64,000 nt of DNA, taken from Pseudomonas protegens CHA0 (GTDB lineage: Bacteria > Pseudomonadota > Gammaproteobacteria > Pseudomonadales > Pseudomonadaceae). The translations under genes and the position numbers were made by a program. Numbering within the stretch: position 1 is the first letter of the stretch; each line of letters starts with the position of its first letter. Shown here piece by piece: positions 52,801-61,122 of the stretch. The notes below the pieces were generated by a model that worked only from the letters and a program-made list of their open reading frames with translations, did no database searches and was not told the origin of the DNA. Location: contig NC_021237.1 in NCBI RefSeq assembly GCF_000397205.1, forward strand, positions 4,341,001 through 4,405,000, written 5' to 3'.

Positions 52801-53412
52801 TTACCCGGCAAGGGGCTGCCCGCGGCTGCGCAGGGCAAAGCGGCGCCACAGCCACAGCAGCAGCGCGCCGCTGCCGGCGATCAGGCAGTAGCCCGCCAGC
52901 AGCGGGTCCAGCAGGTAGTCCCAGTAGTTTTCCGAAGGCTTCAGACGCAGGGCAAAGGCCAGGGTCCCGGCCGCCAGCATCAGTACCCCCAGCAGGTTGC
53001 GCTGCCACAGCAGCACCAGCGCCGCCAGGCCCATCAGCACGATCATCGGCCGTGGGTTGTAGCCCCAGCGGTAGGGGTCGAGGTAGGTCAGGCCCAGGGT
53101 CGCGGGGTACAGGCTCAGGGTCAGGCCGATAAACAGCAGCAAAACCTGCACTCGGTGTTTGGCTGGCAAGGGCGCAATCACCCCCAAGTGCCGCAGGCTG
53201 ACCCAGCCCAGCAGCACCAGGGTGCTGATGGCCAGGTCATCGGTGAAGCTGCGCACATAGGCCGCCAGCGGCAGCTGGTTCAGTGGAATAAAGCTGACCA
53301 GGGCCAGCACGGGCAGCAGCCAGGGCCGCCAGGGCGCGGTCAGGCGCAGGCTGCCGAGCAGCACGAAGCCCAGGAGGATAAAACTCAGGTGTGCTTGCCA
53401 TAGCGACAGCAT
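52801..53412 (-). CDS. Multi-pass membrane protein
   Basis: A 203-residue, very hydrophobic protein with about six membrane segments (AHLSFILLGFVLLGSLRL, WLLPVLALVSFIP, LAISTLVLLGWVSL, VQVLLLFIGLTLSL, MIVLMGLAALVLLW, GYCLIAGSGALLLWLW). Its ATG at 53412 overlaps the stop of the sialidase-like gene (TGATG), so translation is coupled. No family recognised; it is probably a partner of the flanking envelope enzymes. Confidence 0.75.
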   Translation of the reverse strand: MLSLWQAHLSFILLGFVLLGSLRLTAPWRPWLLPVLALVSFIPLNQLPLAAYVRSFTDDLAISTLVLLGWVSLRHLGVIAPLPAKHRVQVLLLFIGLTLSLYPATLGLTYLDPYRWGYNPRPMIVLMGLAALVLLWQRNLLGVLMLAAGTLAFALRLKPSENYWDYLLDPLLAGYCLIAGSGALLLWLWRRFALRSRGQPLAG

Positions 53413-54707
53413 CACAAGCGCTCCGCCAGCCACGCCGCGTTGAAGCTGACGTGCTTGATAAAGGTGTTGTTCCAGGAATAGACCAGGTGGTACAGGCCGT
53501 CCGCCCCGCGGCTGAAGTAGGGGTATTCGTACTCGAAGTCGCAGCCCTGGGGCTTGCACACCCGGTAGTCGAGGTTGCTCAGGAAGCGCTGTTCCAGGGG
53601 CAGACGCCGGGCGCCGCTGGAGGCACGAAAGCCTTCGCCGATGATGTCCTTGTAGGCCTCGTGGGAAAACGGCTGGCCCAGGGGATCGGGGGACTGGTCC
53701 AGTTCCACCAGGGGCCGCCATTGGCTGAGGCCGGCATCGGTGCCGTACAGGCTGAGTTTGAAGCGTCCGTCCTGCAGGTCGTTGAGGGCCACCAGCAGGC
53801 CCTGGTCGTCGGTGCCCACCGCCGCCAGCGATGAGTTGGGGTTGGACGGTTGCAGCGGATAGGGCTCGCTCCAGGTCTGCCCGGCGTCTTCGGTGCGGCT
53901 GGCCAGGACCTTGTGGTGGGTGTCGCCGGCGTAGCGCAGCATGGCCACGGCGCGGCGTTCGTCCAGGGGCACGATGGTCGGTTGCAGGGAGTGCTTGCCA
54001 CGGCTGATGCGGAATTTGTCGATCACCGCGCCGTCGGCGCTCAGGTACAGGTACTCGGCGAACTTGCCCATGAACTCGTGGTACACCGGCAGGCCGATCG
54101 CGCCGTCGGCATGGAACACCGGCGCGGCGCGCACCAGGGTGCTGATGTTGAAGAACGGCGAGGTAATCAGTTGCCGCGGCGCCGACCAACTGCGCCCCAG
54201 GTCATCGGAAACCATCAGGTTGATGGCGCTGGTGGCCCAGCCGCCCACCGACACCGAGACGTAGAACATCCACAGGCGCTGGTCCGGGCCCAGGGCGATC
54301 ACCGGGTTGCCGAGCTTGCGGATATAGCGCCCGGTGCCGTCACGGGTCGATTCGCGGGTGGCCAGTACTTGCTCGGCGCCCCACTCGCCGCTCTGGGCGT
54401 CAAAGCGTGCGCTGCGCACCTGGACGTCGGCGGCGCCTTCCCGGGAGCCGGCGAACCACACGGCCATCAGGTCGCCGCCGGGCAAGGCGGTCACCGAGGA
54501 GGAATGCACGAAGTCATCCAGGTCCGAAGAGACGAAGCGGCTGTTGTATTGCGGCGTGCTGTTGGCTTTAGCCGCATCGCTGCCGACGGCGGCCTGGGCG
54601 AACGGCGCCAGTTGGTGAGGCGGATGGCTGCGCCAGGCGGCGATAAAGACGACGGCCAACAGCAGGCTGCCGCAGAGGAAGATCAGGCGAAAGGACAGCG
54701 CACGCAT
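53412..54707 (-). CDS. Membrane-anchored sialidase-family (BNR) glycosidase-like protein
   Basis: A 431-residue protein with an N-terminal signal anchor (LIFLCGSLLLAVVFIAAW) and a six-bladed propeller typical of sialidases. Two Asp-box repeats are visible (VSDDLGRSWSAP and TEDAGQTWSEP), and Arg residues are positioned in YIRKLGNP and VRAAPVF. It is annotated in pseudomonads as exo-alpha-sialidase-like; sialic acid hydrolysis itself is not certain. First gene of the unit with the membrane protein and the sulfatase-like enzyme, suggesting envelope or exopolysaccharide modification. Confidence 0.8.
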   Translation of the reverse strand: MRALSFRLIFLCGSLLLAVVFIAAWRSHPPHQLAPFAQAAVGSDAAKANSTPQYNSRFVSSDLDDFVHSSSVTALPGGDLMAVWFAGSREGAADVQVRSARFDAQSGEWGAEQVLATRESTRDGTGRYIRKLGNPVIALGPDQRLWMFYVSVSVGGWATSAINLMVSDDLGRSWSAPRQLITSPFFNISTLVRAAPVFHADGAIGLPVYHEFMGKFAEYLYLSADGAVIDKFRISRGKHSLQPTIVPLDERRAVAMLRYAGDTHHKVLASRTEDAGQTWSEPYPLQPSNPNSSLAAVGTDDQGLLVALNDLQDGRFKLSLYGTDAGLSQWRPLVELDQSPDPLGQPFSHEAYKDIIGEGFRASSGARRLPLEQRFLSNLDYRVCKPQGCDFEYEYPYFSRGADGLYHLVYSWNNTFIKHVSFNAAWLAERL

Positions 54708-54752
54708 ACAAGAGCCCGTGGCAAATACAGGGTGGGAACAAGGGAAAAACCA

Positions 54753-55298
54753 TTAGCGCTTATCACTGCCCGGCAAGGGCCGGCGGCGGCCGGTGAGCAT
54801 CGACAACGGCAGATTGTCGCGCACCTGCAGGCTTTCAAAAATCGCCGCGCACAGGTGCAGCAGCACCAGCCCCAGCAGCACATCGGCGCTGGTCTCATGC
54901 ACTTGCAGCGGCCAGTCGGCGCCCCACAGGGCATCGACCTCTTGCATCAGGAAACCGCTGATGCCGATCAGCAACAGGGCCAGCAGCATCAGCAACATCA
55001 CCAAAGCCCCGAGGGGCGAATGCCCCAGGCGATGCTCGGGACGCCCGGCCAGCAACGAGCGCAGGTGCCGCGCCAGCCGGGCCCGGGTCGGCCAGAAGTC
55101 GGACCAGCGCGCACTGGGCGGCCCGACAAATCCCCAGACTGTGCGCAACAGCAGCCAGGCCATGGCGTAGTAGCCGAGCCAGACGTGCCAGTCGTCACCG
55201 GCTTCATTGAAGAAGTAGTTGCCGATAAAGACCCCGGCGATGGACAGGTGAAACAGTCGCACCAGCGGGTCCCACAGCCGCAGGGAAGCGTGCGGCAT
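54753..55298 (-). CDS. Cytochrome b561 family membrane protein
   Basis: A 181-residue di-heme cytochrome b561-type protein with four membrane segments. Heme-ligand His residues are likely in LVRLFHLSIAG (first helix), DDWHVWLGYYA, DWPLQVHETSADVLL and LLHLCAAI. It moves electrons across the inner membrane, usually to a periplasmic partner. Its ATG overlaps the stop of the PepSY gene, so the two are an operon divergent from the two-component system at 55735. Confidence 0.85.
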   Translation of the reverse strand: MPHASLRLWDPLVRLFHLSIAGVFIGNYFFNEAGDDWHVWLGYYAMAWLLLRTVWGFVGPPSARWSDFWPTRARLARHLRSLLAGRPEHRLGHSPLGALVMLLMLLALLLIGISGFLMQEVDALWGADWPLQVHETSADVLLGLVLLHLCAAIFESLQVRDNLPLSMLTGRRRPLPGSDKR

Positions 55299-55564
55299 CA
55301 GCCTTTGATCTCGGTCTTCACCGCCTTGCCGGTGACCGGGTCGTGGTAGATCTCGACCTTGCGCTTGTCCTTGTCGAAGCCGTAGATCTCGTAGCAGTTG
55401 CCGTCGGTGACCTTGAACTTGCTGATCTGGTAGCCCTGGGCCTTGAGCTGTTCCTGAAAGGCCTTCTGATCCTGCCATTGCGAGCGTTCGGCGGTGGTGC
55501 ATTGCGGGCCGGCGAGGGCCAGGGGGCTGGCGAGAACCAGGGACAGCAGGAGGATCTTGCGCAT
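55298..55564 (-). CDS. Periplasmic PepSY-domain protein
   Basis: An 88-residue protein: signal peptide MRKILLLSLVLASPLALA and a single PepSY domain (QKAFQEQLKAQGYQISKFKVTDGNCYEIYGFDKDKRKVEIYHDPVTGKAV) with two Cys. It belongs to the group usually next to cytochrome b561 and an OmpR-type two-component pair, as here. Start 55564 has GGAG eight bases upstream. It may be the periplasmic sensor or partner of the cytochrome. Confidence 0.85.
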   Translation of the reverse strand: MRKILLLSLVLASPLALAGPQCTTAERSQWQDQKAFQEQLKAQGYQISKFKVTDGNCYEIYGFDKDKRKVEIYHDPVTGKAVKTEIKG

Positions 55565-55734
55565 GGAAAACGCTCCGGTGATGGGGGAGATTCCACTGTG
55601 CAAAACCAAGCTTAGTGAAAGCTTAGTTGGCAACGCGCGGTAACATTTTCCCCGCTAAAAACCCCTGCCGACGGACCCTGGCCGGCGTCATCATGCGCCC
55701 CTTCCCTGCCCCCTCGCCCGACCGAGAACCGCCC

Positions 55735-56397
55735 ATGCGCCTGCTGCTTGTCGAAGATGATCGTGCCCTCGGCCAGGGCATCCGCGTGGCCCTGAGCGCC
55801 GAAGGCTACACCCTGGACTGGCTGCAGGACGGTGCCAGCGCCCTGCACGCCCTGCGCACCGAAAGCTTCGACCTGTTGCTGTTGGACCTGGGCCTGCCGC
55901 GGCTCGACGGCCTGGAGTTGTTGCAGCAATTGCGCGCCGCCCAGCAGGACCTGCCAGTGCTGATCCTCACCGCCCGCGACGGCACCGCCGAACGCATCGC
56001 CGGGCTGGATGCCGGGGCCGACGACTACCTGGTCAAGCCCTTCGATGTCGAGGAATTCAAGGCCCGGGTCCGCGCCCTGCTGCGCCGCAGCCAGGGTCGT
56101 GCCCAGCCGCTGCTGGAACACGCCGGTATCCGCCTCGACCCGGCCAACCAGCAGGTGCAGTACCACGACGCCGAGGTGGTGCTGACGCCCATGGAATACC
56201 AGTTGCTGCACCAGCTGATGGTGCGCCCGGGCAAGGTGGTGACCCGCGAGCGCCTGTCCCGGGCGCTGTACGGCTGGCAGGACCGGGTCGAGAGCAACAC
56301 CCTGGAAGTGCTGATCCATAACCTGCGCAAGAAGCTCTGCAGCGAGCTGATCCGCACTGTGCGCGGCGTCGGTTACGTGCTGGCGCTCAAGCCATGA
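55735..56397 (+). CDS. OmpR-family response regulator (QseB/PmrA-like)
   Basis: A 220-residue response regulator: receiver with the acidic pair EDD, phosphoacceptor Asp in LLLLDLGLPRLDG and Lys in LVKPFDVEEF, then an OmpR-type winged helix (LTPMEYQLLHQLMVRPGKVVTRERLSRALYG... LEVLIHNLRKKL). It overlaps the sensor gene by ATGA. It is divergent from the PepSY-cytochrome genes, which are its likely targets. Confidence 0.9.
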   Translation: MRLLLVEDDRALGQGIRVALSAEGYTLDWLQDGASALHALRTESFDLLLLDLGLPRLDGLELLQQLRAAQQDLPVLILTARDGTAERIAGLDAGADDYLVKPFDVEEFKARVRALLRRSQGRAQPLLEHAGIRLDPANQQVQYHDAEVVLTPMEYQLLHQLMVRPGKVVTRERLSRALYGWQDRVESNTLEVLIHNLRKKLCSELIRTVRGVGYVLALKP

Positions 56398-57776
56398 ACT
56401 CGGTGCGCACGCGGATTCTGCTACCGGTCCTGGTCCTGGTGCTGCTGGGGGATTTGCTGATCAGCTGGCTGGTGCTGCGCGACAGCCACCACGAAATCGA
56501 AGAGGTCTACGACGCCCAGCTGGCCCAGAGCGCGCGCCTGCTGCAAGGGGTGCTGCGCCAGCGCGACCCGGCTCAAAAGCCGGACGCGGCGGACTGGGAG
56601 CGCCTGCACCAGGCCTTCGACCAGGCCATGAGCCGGGTCGGCGTGGCAGGCGCGGCCCACCCTTATGAAACCCGCCTGACCTTCCAGGTCTGGCGCGACG
56701 ATGGCCAGTTGCTGATGCGCTCCGCCGAGGCCCCGCTGCTGGAGGCGCCGCCCACCACCCTGGGGGCCCACGACATCCTGGAAAACGGCAAGGACTGGTG
56801 CGCCTTCCTGCTGGCCGACCCACAGCAGGGCTTGCTGATCTGGGTTGGCGAGCGCGATGACATCCGCCAGGACCTGATCCAGCGCATCGTGCGCCATACC
56901 CTGTGGCCGACCCTGATCGGCGTGCCGCTGCTGGCGTTGCTGATCTGGCTGACCATCGGCTGGGGCCTGGCGCCGCTGCGGGCCATGGCCCGGGCCATTC
57001 GCGGACGCAGCAGCGACACCTTGCAGCCGCTCGGGCTCAAGCCCCTGCCCCAGGACCTGGAGCCAATGCAGACCGCCCTCAACCAGTTGTTGGCCCAGAT
57101 AGACAGCCTGCTGGAGCGCGAGCGGCGCTTTATCGCCGACGCTGCCCATGAACTGCGCACGCCCCTGGCGATCCTGCGGATTCATGCGCAGAACGCCCAG
57201 AGTGCCGGCAACCCGGAGCAGCGCCGGGAAGCCCTGGATTTTCTGGTGAGCGGCGTCGACCGCGCCACCCGCATCGGCAGCCAGTTGCTGACCATGGCCC
57301 GCATCGAACCGCAGCTGAACAGCCCGCGTCTGAGCCGCATCGACCTCAGCGCCCTGGTGCGCGAAGAGCTGGCGGAACTGACGCCCCTGGCCCTGGAGAA
57401 AGACGTCGAACTGGTGCTGGAAGGCGACGAAGGCTGCCTGATCGCTACCGACCCGGTGGCCCTGGCCATCGCCCTGCAGAACCTGGTGACCAACGCCCTG
57501 AACTTTGCCCCAGCGGGCAGCGAGGTACGGGTCGGCCTGCGGCCCCAGGCGGACGGCGCGATGCACCTGTGTGTGGAAGATGCGGGGCCGGGTATCGACG
57601 AGCAGCAGCGCGAGCGTTTGCTGGAGCGCTTCTACAGCCAGGGCAACGCCAATGGCGCCGGGCTGGGGCTGGCAATCGTGCAGATGATCGTCAGCAAGAT
57701 CGGCGGTCGCCTGGAGTTGCGCAATCGGCCTGAGGGCGGGCTGTGTGCATTGTTGTTGCTGGGACCGGCGCTTTAG
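56394..57776 (+). CDS. Sensor histidine kinase (QseC/PmrB-like)
   Basis: A 460-residue membrane histidine kinase: TM1 near 8-27, a periplasmic region to about 160, TM2 near 170-190, HAMP, HisKA with the phospho-His in FIADAAHELRTPLAIL, and HATPase (ALQNLVTNALNFAP, EDAGPGIDE, GAGLGLAIVQ). It is the partner of the overlapping OmpR-type regulator. Signal unknown; the operon opposite (PepSY and cytochrome b561) suggests a redox or metal cue. Confidence 0.9.
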   Translation: MNSVRTRILLPVLVLVLLGDLLISWLVLRDSHHEIEEVYDAQLAQSARLLQGVLRQRDPAQKPDAADWERLHQAFDQAMSRVGVAGAAHPYETRLTFQVWRDDGQLLMRSAEAPLLEAPPTTLGAHDILENGKDWCAFLLADPQQGLLIWVGERDDIRQDLIQRIVRHTLWPTLIGVPLLALLIWLTIGWGLAPLRAMARAIRGRSSDTLQPLGLKPLPQDLEPMQTALNQLLAQIDSLLERERRFIADAAHELRTPLAILRIHAQNAQSAGNPEQRREALDFLVSGVDRATRIGSQLLTMARIEPQLNSPRLSRIDLSALVREELAELTPLALEKDVELVLEGDEGCLIATDPVALAIALQNLVTNALNFAPAGSEVRVGLRPQADGAMHLCVEDAGPGIDEQQRERLLERFYSQGNANGAGLGLAIVQMIVSKIGGRLELRNRPEGGLCALLLLGPAL

Positions 57777-57837
57777 TCGGCGGCGCGAAGGGCCTATCCT
57801 GTGCGCCGCTCGGGAATGGGGGCGGCCTTGCGGGCGT

Positions 57838-57899
57838 ATTCGCTGGCAAGCCAGCGCCTACACAAGCACGCCCCCGTAGGAGCCGGCTTGCCGGCGAAA
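57838..57899. repeat. REP inverted pair (GTAGGAGCCGGC family)
   Basis: ATTCGCTGGCAAGCCAGCGC on the left and GTAGGAGCCGGCTTGCCGGC on the right, in opposite orientation, separate the sensor kinase gene from the next gene. A further degenerate copy continues to about 57940. Confidence 0.75.
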
Positions 57900-57966
57900 G
57901 CGTCCGTAAGATCGCCTTCGTCGGCAGCCGACTCTTACAAACGAAATGACAATCAGGGAGACACCC

Positions 57967-58509
57967 ATGGCCATGCCGGAACGGCTGAAACCAACACCCG
58001 CCACGCCGAAAATACGTGCGCTGATGAAGGGCTTGCTGAAGCAGATCCTCGACCGCATCTGGGACAACCAGGAACGGGAAAGCCCCGAGATCAATGCACT
58101 GATCCAGCAGTGGAACAGCCACGCCGGCCGGCCTTTCGAGTTCCACGAATTTCGCGATATGCACAGCCATACCAGCGCGGCGAACTTTCTGCGCACGGCC
58201 TTTCATCAGGAGCGCTACGTTGACGACCTGAGCTTCGCCGAGGCCTGCGCCCTGGCGGATTTCATCTGCCAGTGCGAAGGCACGGAATCTGATACGGACT
58301 ACGCCCTGAGCCTGCTGGAAACCAACTTCCCCGAGGCCAATGCCTCGGACCTGATCTTCTGGCCCAACGAGTGGTTTGGCGATCAAGATATGTTGCATAT
58401 CGAGCTGAGCTCGGCGCAGATCATCGGTTATCTGATGGCGCAGTCTTCGCGGCAACTGCAGGATGCACCGCCGATCACCTTGCCCTACCCCATTCCACCG
58501 CAGCCATAG
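57967..58509 (+). CDS. Conserved hypothetical protein
   Basis: A 180-residue acidic cytoplasmic protein: MPERLKPTPATPKIRALMKGLLKQILDRIWDNQ at the start, a mid segment FEFHEFRDMHSHTSAANFLRTAFHQERYVDDLSFAEACALADFI, and SLLETNFPEANASDLIFWPNEWFGD later. No domain recognised. Start 57967 follows GGGAG at six bases; an in-frame ATG at 57946 precedes the ribosome site. It is convergent with benD. Confidence 0.6.
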   Translation: MAMPERLKPTPATPKIRALMKGLLKQILDRIWDNQERESPEINALIQQWNSHAGRPFEFHEFRDMHSHTSAANFLRTAFHQERYVDDLSFAEACALADFICQCEGTESDTDYALSLLETNFPEANASDLIFWPNEWFGDQDMLHIELSSAQIIGYLMAQSSRQLQDAPPITLPYPIPPQP

Positions 58510-58584
58510 AGGCCATCGGGCTGGCCAGCTGCATAAGCACCGCCGTGGCCAGCCACAGGTAGGGGCGTCCAGTTCGCCCCTCGT

Positions 58585-59358
58585 TCAGCCCTGATCGCCG
58601 CCGCCCACCGGCAGCACCGTGCCGGTGATGTAGGAGGCTTCGTCGGAGGCCAGGAACAGGATCGCCGCCGCCTGCTCGTCAACGCTGCCGTAGCGGTGCA
58701 TCAGGCTGCTATCCAGGGTCTGGTCGACGATCTGCTGGTACCAGGCCTGCTCTTCGGTACTGGGCTCGGCGCTGTTGCGCGGAATGCGCCGCGGCGGTGC
58801 CTCGGTGCCGCCGGGAGCGGTGGCGTTGACCCGCACGCCGCGGCCGGCGGTTTCAAACGCCAGGCACGCAGTGAGTGCGTTGATGCCGCCCTTGGCCGCG
58901 CCGTAGGGTACGCGGTTGAGGCTGCGGGTGGCGATGGAGGAAACATTGACGATGGCGCCGCGGCCCTGCTCCAGCATCTGCGGCAAGGCGGCGTGGCAGC
59001 ACCACAAGGTGGGGAACAATGAGCGGCGCACTTCGGCTTCGATCTGCGCCGGCTCGTAGTGCTCGAAAGGCTTGGCCCAGATGGTGCCGCCGACGTTGTT
59101 GATGAGGATGTCGAGGCGGCCGAAGTGGTCGATGGCGGCGGCCATGATGCGGCTGCATTCGCTGTACTGCTCCAGGTCGGCGGTGAGGGCCAGGATCGGG
59201 TAGCGGGGGTCGAGTTCAGCGGCCAGTTCGAAGACCAGTTCCGAGCGGTCCACCAGCACCACGCGGGCGCCCTCTTCGGCCAGGCGTTCGGCAACGCGAC
59301 GGCCGATGCCCTGGGCGGCGCCGGTGACCAGGGCGACTTGGTTGTGGAAACGGTTCAT
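58585..59358 (-). CDS. benD: Benzoate diol dehydrogenase BenD
   Basis: A 257-residue SDR, 1,6-dihydroxycyclohexa-2,4-diene-1-carboxylate dehydrogenase. It oxidises and decarboxylates the cis-diol made by BenABC to catechol with NAD. The cofactor loop is VTGAAQGIGRR, NNVGG is in the middle, the catalytic Ser is in NVSSIATRSLN and the YGAAKGG motif provides Tyr and Lys. Its position as fourth gene after benA-benB-benC supports the assignment. About 250 bases with two REP pairs separate it from benC. Confidence 0.9.
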   Translation of the reverse strand: MNRFHNQVALVTGAAQGIGRRVAERLAEEGARVVLVDRSELVFELAAELDPRYPILALTADLEQYSECSRIMAAAIDHFGRLDILINNVGGTIWAKPFEHYEPAQIEAEVRRSLFPTLWCCHAALPQMLEQGRGAIVNVSSIATRSLNRVPYGAAKGGINALTACLAFETAGRGVRVNATAPGGTEAPPRRIPRNSAEPSTEEQAWYQQIVDQTLDSSLMHRYGSVDEQAAAILFLASDEASYITGTVLPVGGGDQG

Positions 59359-59402
59359 GGAAACCTCGTAAATGCAAAAAGATAGGGAGAACACCACCCG
59401 AC

Positions 59403-59594
59403 GTAGGAGCCGGCTTGCCGGCGAAGAGGCCCTTGAGCCTAGCAGCGCTCTTGTGGACGCCTTCGCTGGCAAGCCAGCTCCTACAACGTTATGCCTTGCC
59501 GTGTGGGATTCCGTAGGAGCCGGCTTGCCGGCGAAGAGGCCCTCGAGCCTTGCACGCCCTTGTGGACGCCTTCGCTGGCAAGCCAGCTCCTACA
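59403..59594. repeat. Two tandem REP inverted pairs between benC and benD
   Basis: Two near-identical units (59403-59484 and 59512-59594), each with GTAGGAGCCGGCTTGCCGGC then CTTCGCTGGCAAGCCAGCTC in opposite orientation, fill the gap inside the ben operon. Such elements can reduce or stabilise expression of the distal gene. Confidence 0.85.
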
Positions 59595-59609
59595 GCGGCG
59601 GGGCGCTCT

Positions 59610-60623
59610 TCAGGCGGCGCTGGCGGCGAACTTCTCGTAGTAGAAATTCGCCGGGGCGATGCCCTGTTCGCGGATGAACTGGCTCACCGCCTCCACCATT
59701 GGCGGCGGCCCGCACAGGTAGACGTCCACATCGCCCTGGTTGAGGTGCGCCGGTTCGATGTGCTGGGTCACGTAGCCCTTGCGCGGGTACTGGCTTTCGG
59801 GGTTGGCCACGCAGGCGCTGAAGCTGAACTGCGGGATACGCGCGGCAAAGTCTTCCAGGCGCTCCAGTTCCACCAGGTCGAAGTCGTTGGTCACGCCGTA
59901 GATCAAATGCAACGGGTGCTCACTGCCCTGCTCGGCAATCTTCTCCAGCATCGCGGTGAACGGCGCCAGCCCGGTGCCACCGGCCAGCAACAGCAAGGGT
60001 CGGCGGATGTCCCGCAGGTAGAAGCTGCCCAGGGGCCCGGCCAGGGTCATGCTGTCGCCGGCTTTGGCGAGACTGGTGAGGAAGCTGCTCATCAGGCCGC
60101 CGGGCACATTGCGGATCAGGAAACTGACCTCGCCATCGCGCTGCAGGGAGCTGAAGGAATAGGCGCGGGTCTGCTCGCTGCCAGGCACGCCGAGGTTGAC
60201 GTACTGCCCCGGCAGGAACGCCAGCTGGTTCAGGGCCTCGCCCTTGATCGACAGGGCGATGGTGCTGTCGGACAGCTGGCGCACCGCGCTGATGCTGGCC
60301 TGGAAGGTGGCCTGGCCGGCCCGGCAGACCTGGGACGAGGCCGGCACCCGTACCACACAGTCGCTCAAGGCGCGCATCTGGCAGGTGAGGACAAACCCCT
60401 GCTCGGCCTCATCCGCGCTCAGCGCGTCTTCGATGTAGTCCTCCCCCAGCTCGTAGCGCCCCGCCTCGGCCAGGCACTTGCAGGTGCCGCAGGCGCCGTC
60501 GCGGCAGTCCAGGGGAATATTGATGCCCTGGCGGTAGGCGGCGTCGGCCACGGTTTCGCCCGGGTTGGCGTTGACGAAGCGGGTCACGCCGTCTTCGAAA
60601 TTGAGTGCGATTTGATGGCTCAT
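59610..60623 (-). CDS. benC: Benzoate 1,2-dioxygenase electron-transfer component BenC
   Basis: A 337-residue reductase passing electrons from NADH through FAD and a plant-type [2Fe-2S] centre to BenAB. The ferredoxin domain has the Cys series in DCRDGACGTCKCLAEAG with a later Cys in FVLTCQM. The FAD motif is TRAYSFSS and the NAD motif is LLAGGTGLAPF. Length and order match the family. It lies 10 bases after benB. Confidence 0.95.
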   Translation of the reverse strand: MSHQIALNFEDGVTRFVNANPGETVADAAYRQGINIPLDCRDGACGTCKCLAEAGRYELGEDYIEDALSADEAEQGFVLTCQMRALSDCVVRVPASSQVCRAGQATFQASISAVRQLSDSTIALSIKGEALNQLAFLPGQYVNLGVPGSEQTRAYSFSSLQRDGEVSFLIRNVPGGLMSSFLTSLAKAGDSMTLAGPLGSFYLRDIRRPLLLLAGGTGLAPFTAMLEKIAEQGSEHPLHLIYGVTNDFDLVELERLEDFAARIPQFSFSACVANPESQYPRKGYVTQHIEPAHLNQGDVDVYLCGPPPMVEAVSQFIREQGIAPANFYYEKFAASAA

Positions 60624-60633
60624 GGCAGTCGCC

Positions 60634-61122
60634 TCAGAGGTGGTAGATATCGACGACCTGGCGAACGTAATCGTTCTTCAGGATGACTTTCTTGGCCAGG
60701 ATCAGCGGGTTTTCGCCGCGCACATCCAGGGTGTAGAAGCTGCAGCCGAAGTAGCTGTCCACGGTCTTGTAACGAAAGCTCAGGGTGTGCCAGTTGAAGC
60801 GCAGCTTGCACTGGCCGTCGCCCTGCTCCAGCAGCTCGATATTGCTCAGGTTGTGGGAGGTGCGGGTGTCGGGAATGCTGGCGCTGGAGCGCTCGGTCTT
60901 GATGCGGAACACCCGGTCTTCCAGGCCGCTGCGGTTGCCGTACCAGATCAGCGAGATTTCCCGCTGCGGGTCTTCGGTCAACTGGTCGCTGTCGTCCCAG
61001 GAGGGCATCCAGAAGGTGGCGTCCGGGGCGTAGAGTTCCAGCCAGCTGTCCCACTCCTTGTCGTCCAGGTAGCGAGCTTCGCGATACAGGAAATCGCGCA
61101 CGACGTCGTAGGAAATGGTCAT
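60634..61122 (-). CDS. benB: Benzoate 1,2-dioxygenase small (beta) subunit BenB
   Basis: A 162-residue ring-hydroxylating dioxygenase beta subunit (NTF2-like fold), structural in the alpha3-beta3 complex. It opens [40 protein letters not shown], the typical family start. Its ATG overlaps the benA stop by four bases (ATGA), giving coupled translation of the two subunits. Confidence 0.95.
   Translation of the reverse strand: MTISYDVVRDFLYREARYLDDKEWDSWLELYAPDATFWMPSWDDSDQLTEDPQREISLIWYGNRSGLEDRVFRIKTERSSASIPDTRTSHNLSNIELLEQGDGQCKLRFNWHTLSFRYKTVDSYFGCSFYTLDVRGENPLILAKKVILKNDYVRQVVDIYHL

Noticed and set aside
53850..55349. 499-residue plus-strand open frame
   Set aside because: Spans antisense of three recognised genes and their boundaries, low-complexity Gln/Arg/His content.
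59403..59594. CRISPR array
   Set aside because: The two repeated units are inverted REP pairs, not direct repeats with regular spacers.
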